Below, one piece after another: positions 17,701-25,901 of a stretch of DNA of 64,000 nt (its first letter is position 1; each line of letters starts with the position of its first letter). The position numbers were made by a program, and so were the translations under genes. The notes below the pieces were generated by a model, which had not been told where the DNA came from, searched no databases, and saw only the letters and a list, made by a program, of their open reading frames with translations. This stretch comes from Bacteroidales bacterium 6E (lineage in GTDB: Bacteria > Bacteroidota > Bacteroidia > Bacteroidales > Prolixibacteraceae), in NCBI GenBank assembly GCA_001270045.2, contig DF970666.1, forward strand, positions 259,197 through 323,196, in the 5' to 3' direction.

Positions 17701-19106
17701 TTTCCATCGAATTTCCGATTGTCGAGATGCCCATCCATCGTGATGTCATTATATATGTAATCGTTAAGAAGCCATCGTGAGATGACACCGTCAAAATCAC
17801 CATTGACAGAGGTGCCGTTTTTCTTGAATGTCCCGTTAACCATGCCATTGAGTGATATCTGTCCTAGTTTGGGAGCCTGAAACAACCGGGCCAGGTTAAA
17901 ACCGGCTGTTTTCAGCTGTCCTTTGTACCTCACCTGATCATTTGATTCGGGGGAGATGGCAATGTCGGTGGTGAGCGTTCCCATTCGGCTGTTGATAGTT
18001 CCGTATGCCACGAAATCGCTCAGGAAGCCGGTAAAATTCCCCTTGTATGTGAGGTTCCCGGTTCGGTATAACTGTTCGGGAAAACGAAGCCTTTGAATAT
18101 TCAGTCCGTTTGGCAGCTTTATATTGCTGATATCCGTGAAATTGGTTTGTGCATTTCTGAAATCTACAAAAAAGAAGGGTTCACCGAATCCCGGAAGATG
18201 ACTCATGGAAAAATCACAGGCAATGCGCGTATTTAATCCGGTCTTTATTTCCAGGTCGCGGGCACGGATATTTTCGATGTTTCCCGAAATCTTACCGGAA
18301 ACCTCAAGGTCCTGATCCATGCCATCCAGTTGGGGGATAAACAGGGCGAGATCACGGAAACTGATTTTTGATGGGTCGAGGTTGATGTCCACCTGGGTCA
18401 GGGTTTCGTAACTTCCCGGAAGCGTATCACTGACAATGGCAATTTCACTGCTTTTAACGACGGAGTTGAGAGTTTCAAGTGAAAGGTCATGTATAAAGAA
18501 GTCTTTGTTGATTTGCTCGACCCTGGCGGATAGTCCGTTTAGATAGAATCCTTTACGATCGTTCAGCGACATGGAAAACAATTGAAAGCTCAGGTGACCT
18601 GGTGTGAACCTGAACTGGTCAATTCTCATCCTGACTTCATCGATGGTGATCTCCCGAAAGTTCTGTCCTGCTGATTCATATCCAAATGTCGAGTTTCGAA
18701 GGATAAACCTGTTACAGGAGAATGTCCATTTTTCATCGTCGCTTTCCTCATCTTTTTTCAATTTGCCCAAAAAAGCATAATTCATCTCTCCCAAAGAATC
18801 CTGGACGATGGTAATGTGGGCATTGTCGAGCGATAATCGGCTGATGTCAATGGATTTTGTCTTGAATTTCAGAGATTCAATGGTTGCTGAAAGTCGCATG
18901 GCATAGGCGAGGGTGTCGGCATGTTGGTCTTCCATCCAGATATCTTTCAAAATGATGCGCCTGAAAAGCGCCACATCGATTCCTCCAACGTGGATTTTAA
19001 CGCCGGTCTCTTCTGACAGATAGGCGGTTAGCTTTTTGGCAATCAATGACTGTACCGGTCGGGTCTGAACCGATAGATATAGTGCGGTCAGTGTGAAAAA
19101 CAACAC
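14730..19106 (-). CDS. TamB-like translocation/assembly protein (DUF490), giant envelope protein
   Basis: At least 1458 aa. An N-terminal membrane anchor is followed by long repetitive beta-strand-rich AsmA/TamB-like sequence and, in the last ~400 residues, the TamB C-terminal domain (DLEIDLTI-TATPEAQAQ region, then GEYLFTLQNVINKRF, LTPNGKLQLKAYNRANNN and a final IGISYKEEYNTF). The family bridges inner and outer membranes for lipid transfer or outer-membrane protein assembly. The listed start is GTG 19106, but this falls inside the membrane helix: in-frame codons upstream encode the expected basic and hydrophobic residues (KAIKKGWKIVLIPLAV) yet lack ATG, GTG or TTG. A non-canonical start such as ATT at 19145 is possible. 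It diverges from tsaD. Confidence 0.9.
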   Translation of the reverse strand: MLFFTLTALYLSVQTRPVQSLIAKKLTAYLSEETGVKIHVGGIDVALFRRIILKDIWMEDQHADTLAYAMRLSATIESLKFKTKSIDISRLSLDNAHITIVQDSLGEMNYAFLGKLKKDEESDDEKWTFSCNRFILRNSTFGYESAGQNFREITIDEVRMRIDQFRFTPGHLSFQLFSMSLNDRKGFYLNGLSARVEQINKDFFIHDLSLETLNSVVKSSEIAIVSDTLPGSYETLTQVDINLDPSKISFRDLALFIPQLDGMDQDLEVSGKISGNIENIRARDLEIKTGLNTRIACDFSMSHLPGFGEPFFFVDFRNAQTNFTDISNIKLPNGLNIQRLRFPEQLYRTGNLTYKGNFTGFLSDFVAYGTINSRMGTLTTDIAISPESNDQVRYKGQLKTAGFNLARLFQAPKLGQISLNGMVNGTFKKNGTSVNGDFDGVISRWLLNDYIYNDITMDGHLDNRKFDGNIKVEDPNLEMHFAGTLDLNEKIPVFDFIMHLGKADLVALKLDSLHSVSEIRLDMAANFSGNNIDNMEGLIQLFNGRYFNQNDSLSFENLIVNTHLEETESHISVYSDYADLSVKGTYNFQSLVESFRTVLASYIPALKAPDSLPEFENQFILDLNVKNMDDITAVFVPGMHIDTPFQLKGEIDTKNRLFTFKGEIPGITWNEFRLQDIGLDIQPIPGKLTSHVSMTELSYGDTRLHNLALLVDASNNALDTRLLWDNKKDNQYSGNISTAVLITQNDSTGNPVFRMNIAPSEIVIADSMWTIEPAEITIDSTTIDVKNFRFAHYNQSFEANGKISHNTDDHLSLSFENLDIESLDVYLQKSLGMKGKISGSFGLFDFYRSRIFYSDLKVNDFTFRNEEIGDISVVNKWDRQTSLIDTEVKIIHNGRTNFTGRGYFNPFSKNLQYTLDADRFPLGLLGTVIRSTFSNFHGDGSGKIVVSGTPEKLYMDGAVYAANAGLTIDFTQVSYHLNDSIRFKNDVIRFDRIEMKDVLGNRGIFNGTIRHDNFRNMDYNLMVTSNQILAMNTTGRHNDNFYGRVEARGNLRITGKGTDVRMAGEATTLPGTDITIVLGDDEEVTRYDFIRFMTEEQQSITKGNQTSQTSAGGLEIDLTITATPEAQAQMIYNTQITDVIRARGEGVIRFRMDKEANMSLYGNYNVSDGEYLFTLQNVINKRFSIDPGGSIVWSGDPYNAIIDISAVYRLKASLRELYMGSMRTDVDYTQRIPVECKILLTDDLISPDINFDIVLPTVEDRIRDEIRQYFAAQEDLNRQMLSLLVLGQFYTPEYMRGSYEASNPNLIGNTASDLFSNQLSNWLSQINRDIDIGVNYRPGNQLTNDEIELALSTQIFNDRVILNGNIGNNTNPNSVNNSELVGDFDLIVKLTPNGKLQLKAYNRANNNLIYETAPYTQGIGISYKEEYNTFGELWKKFLAIFKKEKATEFETREALITD

Positions 19107-19214
19107 TGCCAGAGGTATAAGTACTATTTTCCAGCCTTTTTTAATAGCTTTGCGATTTTTACAAAAGTATACAAAAACCGCGCAATTCTTTTTGTGTTGG
19201 TTAAGATCATTATC

Positions 19215-19222
19215 GGGAGGAG
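19215..19222 (+). promoter_or_regulatory. strong Shine-Dalgarno sequence of tsaD
   Basis: GGGAGGAG ends 6 bases before the TTG start at 19229. Purine-rich SD sites are rare in this window, and this one supports the unusual TTG start. Confidence 0.6.
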
Positions 19223-19228
19223 CGATTT

Positions 19229-20254
19229 TTGAAAGACCCAGTAATTATCCTTGGAATTGAATCATCGTGTGATGACACTTCAGCAGCCATCATAAGCAAT
19301 CAGACCTTGTTGTCAAATGTGGTTGCCGGACAGAAGGTTCATGAGATTTATGGAGGAGTGGTTCCTGAGCTGGCATCAAGGGCACACCAGCAAAACATCA
19401 TACCGGTGGTCGATACGGCCATTCGCCAGGCTGGAATTTCTCCAGCCGAAATATCGGCAGTAGCTTTCACTCGGGGGCCGGGTCTTTTGGGTTCATTGTT
19501 GGTAGGCACTTCATTTGCAAAAGGTTTTGCCTTGGCCAAGGGAATCCCACTGATTGACGTGAATCACCTTCAGGCCCATGTGCTTGCACTTTTCATACAG
19601 GAAAAGGAATTGCAGAAACCGGTGCCCCAATTTCCGTTTCTTTGTTTGTTGGTATCTGGAGGTAATTCACAGATTATTTTGGTCAAAAACCATCTTGAAA
19701 TGGAGATCATCGGCCAGACCATTGATGACGCTGCCGGTGAAGCCTTCGACAAGTGCGCCAAGGTAATGGGATTGCCCTATCCGGGAGGTCCGCATATCGA
19801 CCGTCTTGCTCGCGAAGGAGATCCCGGTCGGTTTACTTTTGCAAAACCATCGGTTCAGGGTTATGATTATAGTTTCAGCGGACTGAAAACCAGCTTTCTC
19901 TATTTTCTGAGAGACCAACTGGCTATAGACCCTGAATTCATTCGCAATAATATGGCTGATTTAAGTGCCGCACTTCAGAGGACCATCATAGAGATATTGA
20001 TGAATAAGTTGGTCAGGGCTGCGAAATCCTTGAGAATAAAGGAAGTTGCGGTCGCTGGTGGAGTGTCGGCCAATTCGGGTCTTCGCGATGCTTTGCGCAT
20101 GGAAGCCGATAAACAACGCTGGAATCTCTATATCCCTGATTTGCAATATACCATGGACAATGCGGCTATGATCGCCATTACCGGGTACTTTAAATATCAA
20201 AAAGGGGAGTTTGCAGGCCAGGATACTGTTCCTTTTGCCAGATCACATATTTGA
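19229..20254 (+). CDS. tsaD: tRNA N6-adenosine threonylcarbamoyltransferase
   Basis: 341 aa. It completes t6A modification at position 37 of ANN-decoding tRNAs with TsaB and TsaE. The ASKHA-type core is clear: GIESSCDDTSAAI at residues ~8-20, the metal-binding HLQAHVLA near residue 112, a VSGGNSQI phosphate loop near 138, DDAAGEAFDK near 162, and the C-terminal VAGGVSANSGLR near 270 and DNAAMIA near 308. The start is TTG 19229 with a good SD just upstream; no ATG exists nearby in frame. Divergent from the TamB-like gene. Confidence 0.96.
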   Translation: MKDPVIILGIESSCDDTSAAIISNQTLLSNVVAGQKVHEIYGGVVPELASRAHQQNIIPVVDTAIRQAGISPAEISAVAFTRGPGLLGSLLVGTSFAKGFALAKGIPLIDVNHLQAHVLALFIQEKELQKPVPQFPFLCLLVSGGNSQIILVKNHLEMEIIGQTIDDAAGEAFDKCAKVMGLPYPGGPHIDRLAREGDPGRFTFAKPSVQGYDYSFSGLKTSFLYFLRDQLAIDPEFIRNNMADLSAALQRTIIEILMNKLVRAAKSLRIKEVAVAGGVSANSGLRDALRMEADKQRWNLYIPDLQYTMDNAAMIAITGYFKYQKGEFAGQDTVPFARSHI

Positions 20255-20424
20255 ATTTCTTGAGTCAGGCATTTGTTTTTGCTTGTTTTTTTGGCTGCCG
20301 CAATATTACTTGAACGGTTCAGTTTGGTTATTTTACGCTTCAGTCTGTTTTTTTTGCCACATTTTTTACAACGGGGTAATTTTATTCCAGATTTGATTTT
20401 AATGTACAAAAAAAAAACGATGTC

Positions 20425-21261
20425 ATGAAAACAAGAACATTTACAAAGCTGGTAATTCTGTTTACCTTCATCTGCCTTAATAAGGGTGTCAATGCACAAA
20501 CCGTGGGAGATTGTGACTGGTTGAATTTAAACTTATCCGAAATCAAGTACCGGCTGGAAGAACCTGTCAGATACAGGATGACCGCCGACTATTTTAATCG
20601 GACAATTGAAGGTTTCTTTACGGATAAGACCCGGGTTATGGGAGACTGTACCATTGGTCTTCCTGAAGGACGTGTCCGCTGGAATGATTGTTCCCTGGAG
20701 ACTTTACCCGATGAAAATGCTGACTTAACAAAGGGCGAACCTTTCCCGTATATGGAAAATTTCACCTATGTGCCCGGTTATCAAATGTCGACTGCAGCCG
20801 CTTTTGAAGGTTGGCCCGAGAACAGTTTCCATGCAAAGAACCTGGTTTGGGATATGTTGGCGTTTGATGCTTTTGGTCCGGTCTATCTTGAACGTCTCAA
20901 ACTAAACGAGTACCTTGTACCCACTGAGATTAATACTGAAATCCCATTGGCGGGACAGGGAACTTTCGAAAACCGAAACTCGACCATCCGCTGGATAGGG
21001 GTTACCGAATGGAAAGGTATTCCATGTGTCCTTATAGAATACAGACAAATGGATGGCAAGGTGGAAACGTCGATACCGGGAATGGATATGAAAGGCCGGA
21101 GCCATTATTGGGGATATATATGGATTTCCTTGGAAACCAGGTTAATTGAACATGCAGAAATGACGGAAGATGTCGTGATGAATATTCGATTCGAAGGTCA
21201 GCAGGGACAATGGTTTAATACCTTACGTGAGATAAGGCTGGATAAAATGGATCCGAGGTAA
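20425..21261 (+). CDS. secreted protein of unknown function, linked to a LytS/LytTR pair
   Basis: 278 aa. An N-terminal signal peptide (TKLVILFTFICLNKGVNAQ, residues ~7-25, cleavage after NAQ) is followed by a soluble domain rich in Trp, Glu and Tyr. No family is recognised. It lies 60 bases upstream of a sensor histidine kinase and a LytTR response regulator on the same strand, so it may be their extracytoplasmic partner or simply co-regulated; neither can be proven from the sequence. Confidence 0.75.
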   Translation: MKTRTFTKLVILFTFICLNKGVNAQTVGDCDWLNLNLSEIKYRLEEPVRYRMTADYFNRTIEGFFTDKTRVMGDCTIGLPEGRVRWNDCSLETLPDENADLTKGEPFPYMENFTYVPGYQMSTAAAFEGWPENSFHAKNLVWDMLAFDAFGPVYLERLKLNEYLVPTEINTEIPLAGQGTFENRNSTIRWIGVTEWKGIPCVLIEYRQMDGKVETSIPGMDMKGRSHYWGYIWISLETRLIEHAEMTEDVVMNIRFEGQQGQWFNTLREIRLDKMDPR

Positions 21262-21321
21262 CAATTGACCGTTGGTTGGCATATACCCTCTGATAATAAT
21301 TTATTGATATATGTTTTGAAA

Positions 21322-22422
21322 ATGAAATTCATGGATTCAAAATATCATAAAACCATAGGGAGCCTGGCTTATCATCTGAAAGTGTTGGCAGGTAGCCTTG
21401 TCATGTCCGCCTTTTTTAATGTTATTCTTACAGGGAAGATTGATTATCAGGTAGTTTTATCCATGTTGGTTCCGGTGTTAATCCAGCTTGAGATATTTCT
21501 TTGGTTAGGGAGAAAGTTTTTCCCGGATAACCTGAAGGAAAGTTCAAATCCGCGAAATACAACATGGGTGATTTTGACACGGTTGTTGCTGTATTATATC
21601 ATTGTTATGCTGATTGCCGCAATGATTTTTATCTTGAATCTTATGGTGAGATCCATTATTCAGGGCGATCATGTTCTTGATTACCTGCAAAACTATTCGT
21701 TCACGGAACTTAAACCATTATTGAATTCAACTGCCGTAGGATTTTTATTAGGGATCATAATCTTCTTTTACTTTAGTTGGCAGGAGTCACTAAAGCGGGA
21801 ACACAAGCTTCGGGAAGAGAAACTTTTATTCAGGTACCAAACTCTTAAGAGCCAGATGAATCCGCACTTTCTTTTCAACAGTCTGAACACACTGACCTCT
21901 CTTGTTGAAGTTGATCCGCCTGCTGCCGGAATGTATGTCTCCCGGTTATCCCAATTGTATCGATATTTATTGGAAAAGCAGGAACTCGACTGGGTTGATT
22001 TGCATGACGAGTTAGAATTCGCACGCAATTATTTTGCCCTGCAGGAAATACGTGATAAAGGGAAAATAACGTTGTTTACCGATGTCCCGGATGCCGATAA
22101 TTATGAAGTTATGCCTCTTTCTTTGCAATTGCTTCTTGAAAATGTTTTCAAGCATAATATTGCCTCAATTGACAAGCCTTTGGCAGTAAGGGTGTTCCTG
22201 GACGGGGAATCATTGGTTGTGTCGAACTCGCTTCAAAGGAGAAGCAAGTGGAATTCAGATACAAGATTTGGATTGAAGAATCTTGGGGAACGTTACCGAT
22301 TGGCGTATGGCAAAGATATTCGCATTACGGAAAGTGAACTGGAATTTAAGGTGACCATTCCTTTGAAAGCGAAAAAAGAGATGGTACCTGAAATCGAGAA
22401 ACCAGAAATTCAAAAAGCATGA
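21322..22422 (+). CDS. LytS-type sensor histidine kinase
   Basis: 366 aa from ATG 21322 (another ATG at 21331; the frame is open upstream to a TTG at 21265). Four hydrophobic helices occupy the first ~150 residues, then a short linker (KREHKLREEKLLF) and the His-kinase domain with phospho-acceptor His182 in MNPHFLFNSLN. The ATPase part has LLLENVFKHN and GLKNLGERY, with a short C-terminal extension. It lacks a recognisable extracellular sensor domain. It overlaps the response regulator by 4 bases (ATGA), so the two are one unit. Confidence 0.92.
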   Translation: MKFMDSKYHKTIGSLAYHLKVLAGSLVMSAFFNVILTGKIDYQVVLSMLVPVLIQLEIFLWLGRKFFPDNLKESSNPRNTTWVILTRLLLYYIIVMLIAAMIFILNLMVRSIIQGDHVLDYLQNYSFTELKPLLNSTAVGFLLGIIIFFYFSWQESLKREHKLREEKLLFRYQTLKSQMNPHFLFNSLNTLTSLVEVDPPAAGMYVSRLSQLYRYLLEKQELDWVDLHDELEFARNYFALQEIRDKGKITLFTDVPDADNYEVMPLSLQLLLENVFKHNIASIDKPLAVRVFLDGESLVVSNSLQRRSKWNSDTRFGLKNLGERYRLAYGKDIRITESELEFKVTIPLKAKKEMVPEIEKPEIQKA

Positions 22423-23174
22423 AAATATTAATAGTTGAAGATGAGCAGCCTGCTGCCGACCGTATGGTCAGACTTCTGCGCAGTACCGGAAGACCTTTGG
22501 AAATATGTGGTGTTTTGCCAGGAATTGAGCAGACGGTTAACTGGATGATGACCCATCCAGACCCTGATCTGATTATCATGGATATAAGGCTGGAAGATGG
22601 TTTGTGTTTCGAGATTTTCGAAACAGTTCAGGTACAGGTTCCGGTTATCTTCACGACCGCCTACGATTCTTATGCTATTCGGGCATTTAAAGTCAACAGT
22701 GTTGATTATCTGCTGAAGCCTGTATCTGAAGAAGAACTGGGAATGGCGCTTGATAAATTTGACAGGCTTTACATGATTAATAAAGCGTACAATTTCGTTT
22801 GGGAACAGGTGAAAAAAGACTTTGCCCCGACGATGAAGGAAAGATTCCTGGTTAAAATCGCAAATAAGTTTCGTTCTATTCCAGCATCAGAAATCGCATT
22901 GTTTTACTCTGAAGACCATACTACCTTTCTGTATACCCAGGAAGGCAAAAGTTATGATATTGAATTTCCGATCCAAAAGTTGGAAGAGATGCTTAGTCCT
23001 TCGCAGTTTTTCAGGATTAACAGGAGTCAGATTATTGGTTTTAAGGCAATTTCCGAAGTTGTGACATTGTCGGGAACCAAGCTAAAAGTGATTCTGAAGG
23101 ATGGATTAAGACAAGGTGATTGTATAGTAAGCAGGGAAAGGATGAACCAATTTAAGCAATGGATGAACCGATAG
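22419..23174 (+). CDS. LytTR-family response regulator
   Basis: 251 aa. The receiver domain (1-~120) has the acidic pair in VEDE, phospho-acceptor Asp55 in IIMDIRL, Thr in FTTAYDSYA and Lys in YLLKPV. The LytTR DNA-binding domain follows (~145-250: FLVKIANKFRSIP, FFRINRSQIIG). It regulates transcription in response to the adjacent kinase. Targets are unknown; the upstream secreted-protein gene is an obvious candidate. The gene ends 16 bases from a convergent SDR gene. Confidence 0.94.
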   Translation: MKILIVEDEQPAADRMVRLLRSTGRPLEICGVLPGIEQTVNWMMTHPDPDLIIMDIRLEDGLCFEIFETVQVQVPVIFTTAYDSYAIRAFKVNSVDYLLKPVSEEELGMALDKFDRLYMINKAYNFVWEQVKKDFAPTMKERFLVKIANKFRSIPASEIALFYSEDHTTFLYTQEGKSYDIEFPIQKLEEMLSPSQFFRINRSQIIGFKAISEVVTLSGTKLKVILKDGLRQGDCIVSRERMNQFKQWMNR

Positions 23175-23190
23175 TTAACCTTTAGGCGTA

Positions 23191-24006
23191 CTATTTGGGA
23201 GCTCGTCTGATTTCCCGGCCGAGAATTTTTAAAACAAGACCTTGGGGGACAAACGAGGCGCATGCAAAGAATGTTCTCAGCCAATGCCCCGGAAATATGA
23301 CTGACTTACCTTTCATGACTCCGTCAATGGCAATTTTGGCGACCCGTTCAGCACTGCTAACCAGTGACTTCGCAACCATGCTCGATTGTTGTATGCGTTC
23401 CCTTACGATATGACTGGTAGGTACACCCGCCGGACAAACAGCTGCAACCTTGATGTTGAAAGGTTCCAGTTCAGTACGAATTGATTTTGAAAAGAACAAT
23501 ACATATGCCTTGCTTGCAGAATAGACACTTTTTCCAGGCAAGGCAGTGAAGGCCGCGAAACTGGATATGTTCAAAATATGGGATGGCGCCTGTGCTTTGA
23601 GCATGGGCAGAAATTCATGGGTGAGAAGGGTGGTTGCCAGGATATTTAGCCTCAGCATTGTTGCAATTTGTTCACCGTCAAGGTTTTCTAGCGTTCCATT
23701 ATGTCCTTTCCCAACATTGTTGATCAGGAAGTTAACATTTATTTCTTGCTCGACTGCAAACCTGGATATATCCCTGACCGATTCAGCGTTACTTAGGTCA
23801 ATTTCCAGAAATGATACCTTTATCGCATGGTTTTTCTCCAGAGTGTCAGATAAATCAGGCAAGCCTGTCCCCGGAAGATCAATGAGGAAAAGGTTATGTC
23901 CCCGAGAGGCACACTCTTCGGCAAATGCACGTCCAATTCCGCCGCTTCCTCCTGTTATCAGGGTATATTTCAAATGGGCGGGTGAATTTATTGTTGGTTG
24001 ATCCAT
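23191..24006 (-). CDS. short-chain dehydrogenase/reductase (classical SDR)
   Basis: 271 aa. NAD(P)-binding TGGSGGIG at residues ~18-25, NNVG near 97, catalytic Ser in LNISSF near 145 and YSASK (Tyr, Lys) near 160. The ~35 C-terminal residues (WLRTFFACASFVPQGLVLKILG) are hydrophobic and may attach it to the membrane. The sequence resembles the lipid/ketone-acting SDR group, but the substrate cannot be read from it. Its start overlaps the previous gene by 19 bases; three genes of this operon overlap end to end. Confidence 0.88.
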   Translation of the reverse strand: MDQPTINSPAHLKYTLITGGSGGIGRAFAEECASRGHNLFLIDLPGTGLPDLSDTLEKNHAIKVSFLEIDLSNAESVRDISRFAVEQEINVNFLINNVGKGHNGTLENLDGEQIATMLRLNILATTLLTHEFLPMLKAQAPSHILNISSFAAFTALPGKSVYSASKAYVLFFSKSIRTELEPFNIKVAAVCPAGVPTSHIVRERIQQSSMVAKSLVSSAERVAKIAIDGVMKGKSVIFPGHWLRTFFACASFVPQGLVLKILGREIRRAPK

Positions 24007-24974
24007 TCCATGGTTTTAGTTAAGCCTTCTTTTAATGGCGTGATGGTATACCCAAGTTCCCGAATTGCTTTATCGCTGGATAGTCGCCGGTGCTCAAGGT
24101 ATCGTCTGATCCACTCCGGAGTGATAAGGGGTGGCTTTCCCAATAGCCTTGAGAATATAAGTAATAAGGCTGCACCAGTCCATAACACCGGATAAGGCAA
24201 ATGGACAAGGATATGTTTCTTTCCTGATGCTTCTTTTATGTTACGAAACAATTCATCAAAGGTCACATTTTCGCCTCCCAGAATATAACCCTCGCCTGTT
24301 TTGCCCGATTTCATGGCATGGAGAAGTCCTTGGGTAATGTCATCCAGGAATACATAATTCCCATAGGTTTGTCCGTCTCCTGGTATCAAGTGCCACTTGC
24401 CCCGTGAATATAACTTCAGGATTTTTGTCACCGAATTGCTCTCACGCAATGATCCCGGTCCATAAACCCTTGTTGGGTAGACGGTAGTGATTGGCAATCC
24501 TTCTTCGGAAAATTCTTGTATGACCTTTTCAGCCAGGTATTTGGTACGGATGTAATCTGTCGAAAAGTTTACCGGCTTCCCACTATCTTCATTGGCATCC
24601 TCTGTCTTTGATGTGACAGGAAAAAGTCCGGCTGTTGAGGTATAAACCACTTTTTGGATATGGTTGTTGGCTGCCGCAAGCAGCACATTTCGGGTGCCTT
24701 CGACATTTACCCGGTCGAAAACTCCCGGATCCTTGTCAAACTGGGTGGCACAAGCTGCCAAATGAAAAACATGGGAACATCCTTTTATGGCCTTCTCAAC
24801 ACTATCGAAATCAGTAATGTCACCCTGAAAAACTTTAACCCCTTCAAGATTTGTGAAGGAAAGCTTTGAAGGAGACCTTACCAATAGATGCAAAGATTTT
24901 CCATGCGAGCTCAGTAGCTCGGTCAGTGCCCTGCCGATCAGTCCGGTACTTCCGGTTATGAAATATCTTTCCAT
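23988..24974 (-). CDS. NAD-dependent epimerase/dehydratase (extended SDR)
   Basis: 328 aa. The dinucleotide fold starts at once with ITGSTGLIGRAL (TGxxGxxG). Catalytic YIRTKYLAEK (YxxxK) is near residue 145 and STAGLF provides the Ser. It resembles dihydroflavonol-4-reductase/3-beta-HSD-like reductases more than nucleotide-sugar epimerases. It sits between a CPBP protein and a classical SDR with 19-base overlaps on both sides, suggesting a joint role, perhaps in reducing a lipid- or isoprenoid-type substrate; that is speculation. Confidence 0.87.
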   Translation of the reverse strand: MERYFITGSTGLIGRALTELLSSHGKSLHLLVRSPSKLSFTNLEGVKVFQGDITDFDSVEKAIKGCSHVFHLAACATQFDKDPGVFDRVNVEGTRNVLLAAANNHIQKVVYTSTAGLFPVTSKTEDANEDSGKPVNFSTDYIRTKYLAEKVIQEFSEEGLPITTVYPTRVYGPGSLRESNSVTKILKLYSRGKWHLIPGDGQTYGNYVFLDDITQGLLHAMKSGKTGEGYILGGENVTFDELFRNIKEASGKKHILVHLPYPVLWTGAALLLIFSRLLGKPPLITPEWIRRYLEHRRLSSDKAIRELGYTITPLKEGLTKTMEWINQQ

Positions 24975-25711
24975 ACATGTAGCTTTTTCAGGTTAAACTG
25001 CATATCCGGATGATGATGTATCGAGAAAATCTCGGCGGATACCGAAAGTAGCCAATGCAACAGGAATGCGGGCAAAAATGAGCCCATCTGGATGGTTAGT
25101 AAACAAAGGATAATACCGAAAGGAATAGCTCCAACGGCTTCTTTCGTCCCATTAGGAATATGAAACAGGGAATAAAAAAATACATTGACCGCAATCGCAG
25201 TAATTGGACCGAAGGCTTCAACCCATGAGGAAAGAAATAAGCCTCGAAATAGATATTCATATCCAAGCAGATAAATGCCCCAACCTCCAATACTAATTAT
25301 GAGATTGGGGATACCCCATTCCGTAATCCTCATTTGGGGAATCCTTGCATGGAAATCTTCCTTGCTGGCAACGAAAAAGTTCATGATAATGATAAGTATC
25401 GGCAAGATCAGTAAAATATGGGAAGGTATTCGCCAGAAGACAGATATCGCAGGGTCATTTGCTACCGGAGAGATCATGATTGTGGAGAAAAACAGGTAGG
25501 GAATAATTCCCATCATCAGAAACCCGTATAGCTTCATTTTCAAAAATTGCATTGATTGAAATCTTTCACGTGAAGGGGTTGCGGTTCTTTCTGGATTGAA
25601 TAAATACTTTCGCGAGACTATGAAAAAAGTCAGTTGAATGATACAGACCGCCATCAGGACAATGAAGGCAAAAATTTGTTGGTTTGTAATGCCAGAAACG
25701 TTTAGATCCAT
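24956..25711 (-). CDS. CPBP-family intramembrane protein with degenerate protease motifs
   Basis: 251 aa from ATG 25711 (GTG at 25738 is in frame and would add 9 residues). About 7 hydrophobic helices. The CPBP/CAAX-protease motifs are recognisable but changed: YEYLFRG where EExxxR is expected (first Glu is Tyr), YSLFH for FxxxH, and HWLLS for HxxxN. The C-terminal tail is basic and cytoplasmic. It may be an inactive or altered protease. First gene of an overlapping three-gene operon with two SDR-type oxidoreductases. Confidence 0.8.
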   Translation of the reverse strand: MDLNVSGITNQQIFAFIVLMAVCIIQLTFFIVSRKYLFNPERTATPSRERFQSMQFLKMKLYGFLMMGIIPYLFFSTIMISPVANDPAISVFWRIPSHILLILPILIIIMNFFVASKEDFHARIPQMRITEWGIPNLIISIGGWGIYLLGYEYLFRGLFLSSWVEAFGPITAIAVNVFFYSLFHIPNGTKEAVGAIPFGIILCLLTIQMGSFLPAFLLHWLLSVSAEIFSIHHHPDMQFNLKKLHVWKDIS

Positions 25712-25870
25712 GCCCGGAAGGTTATAAATTTGTATCACATATTATTATGGCTTAATTTAAGATCTTTTTCATTAACATGTAATGCTAGCTCCCAAATATT
25801 TTAACGACCCGAAAAAAGGATCGATAAAATTATCTGTTATGTGTGGGTAATTTCAATTCTAAAATTTCAG

Positions 25871-25878
25871 TACATTTG
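25871..25878 (+). promoter_or_regulatory. -7 element of the small acidic protein gene
   Basis: TACATTTG matches TAnnTTTG; TTTC at 25851-25854 may serve as -33. It places transcription start near 25884, 18 bases before the ATG at 25902. Confidence 0.5.
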
Positions 25879-25901
25879 TTTTATCACCAAAATTCAATAG
25901 C

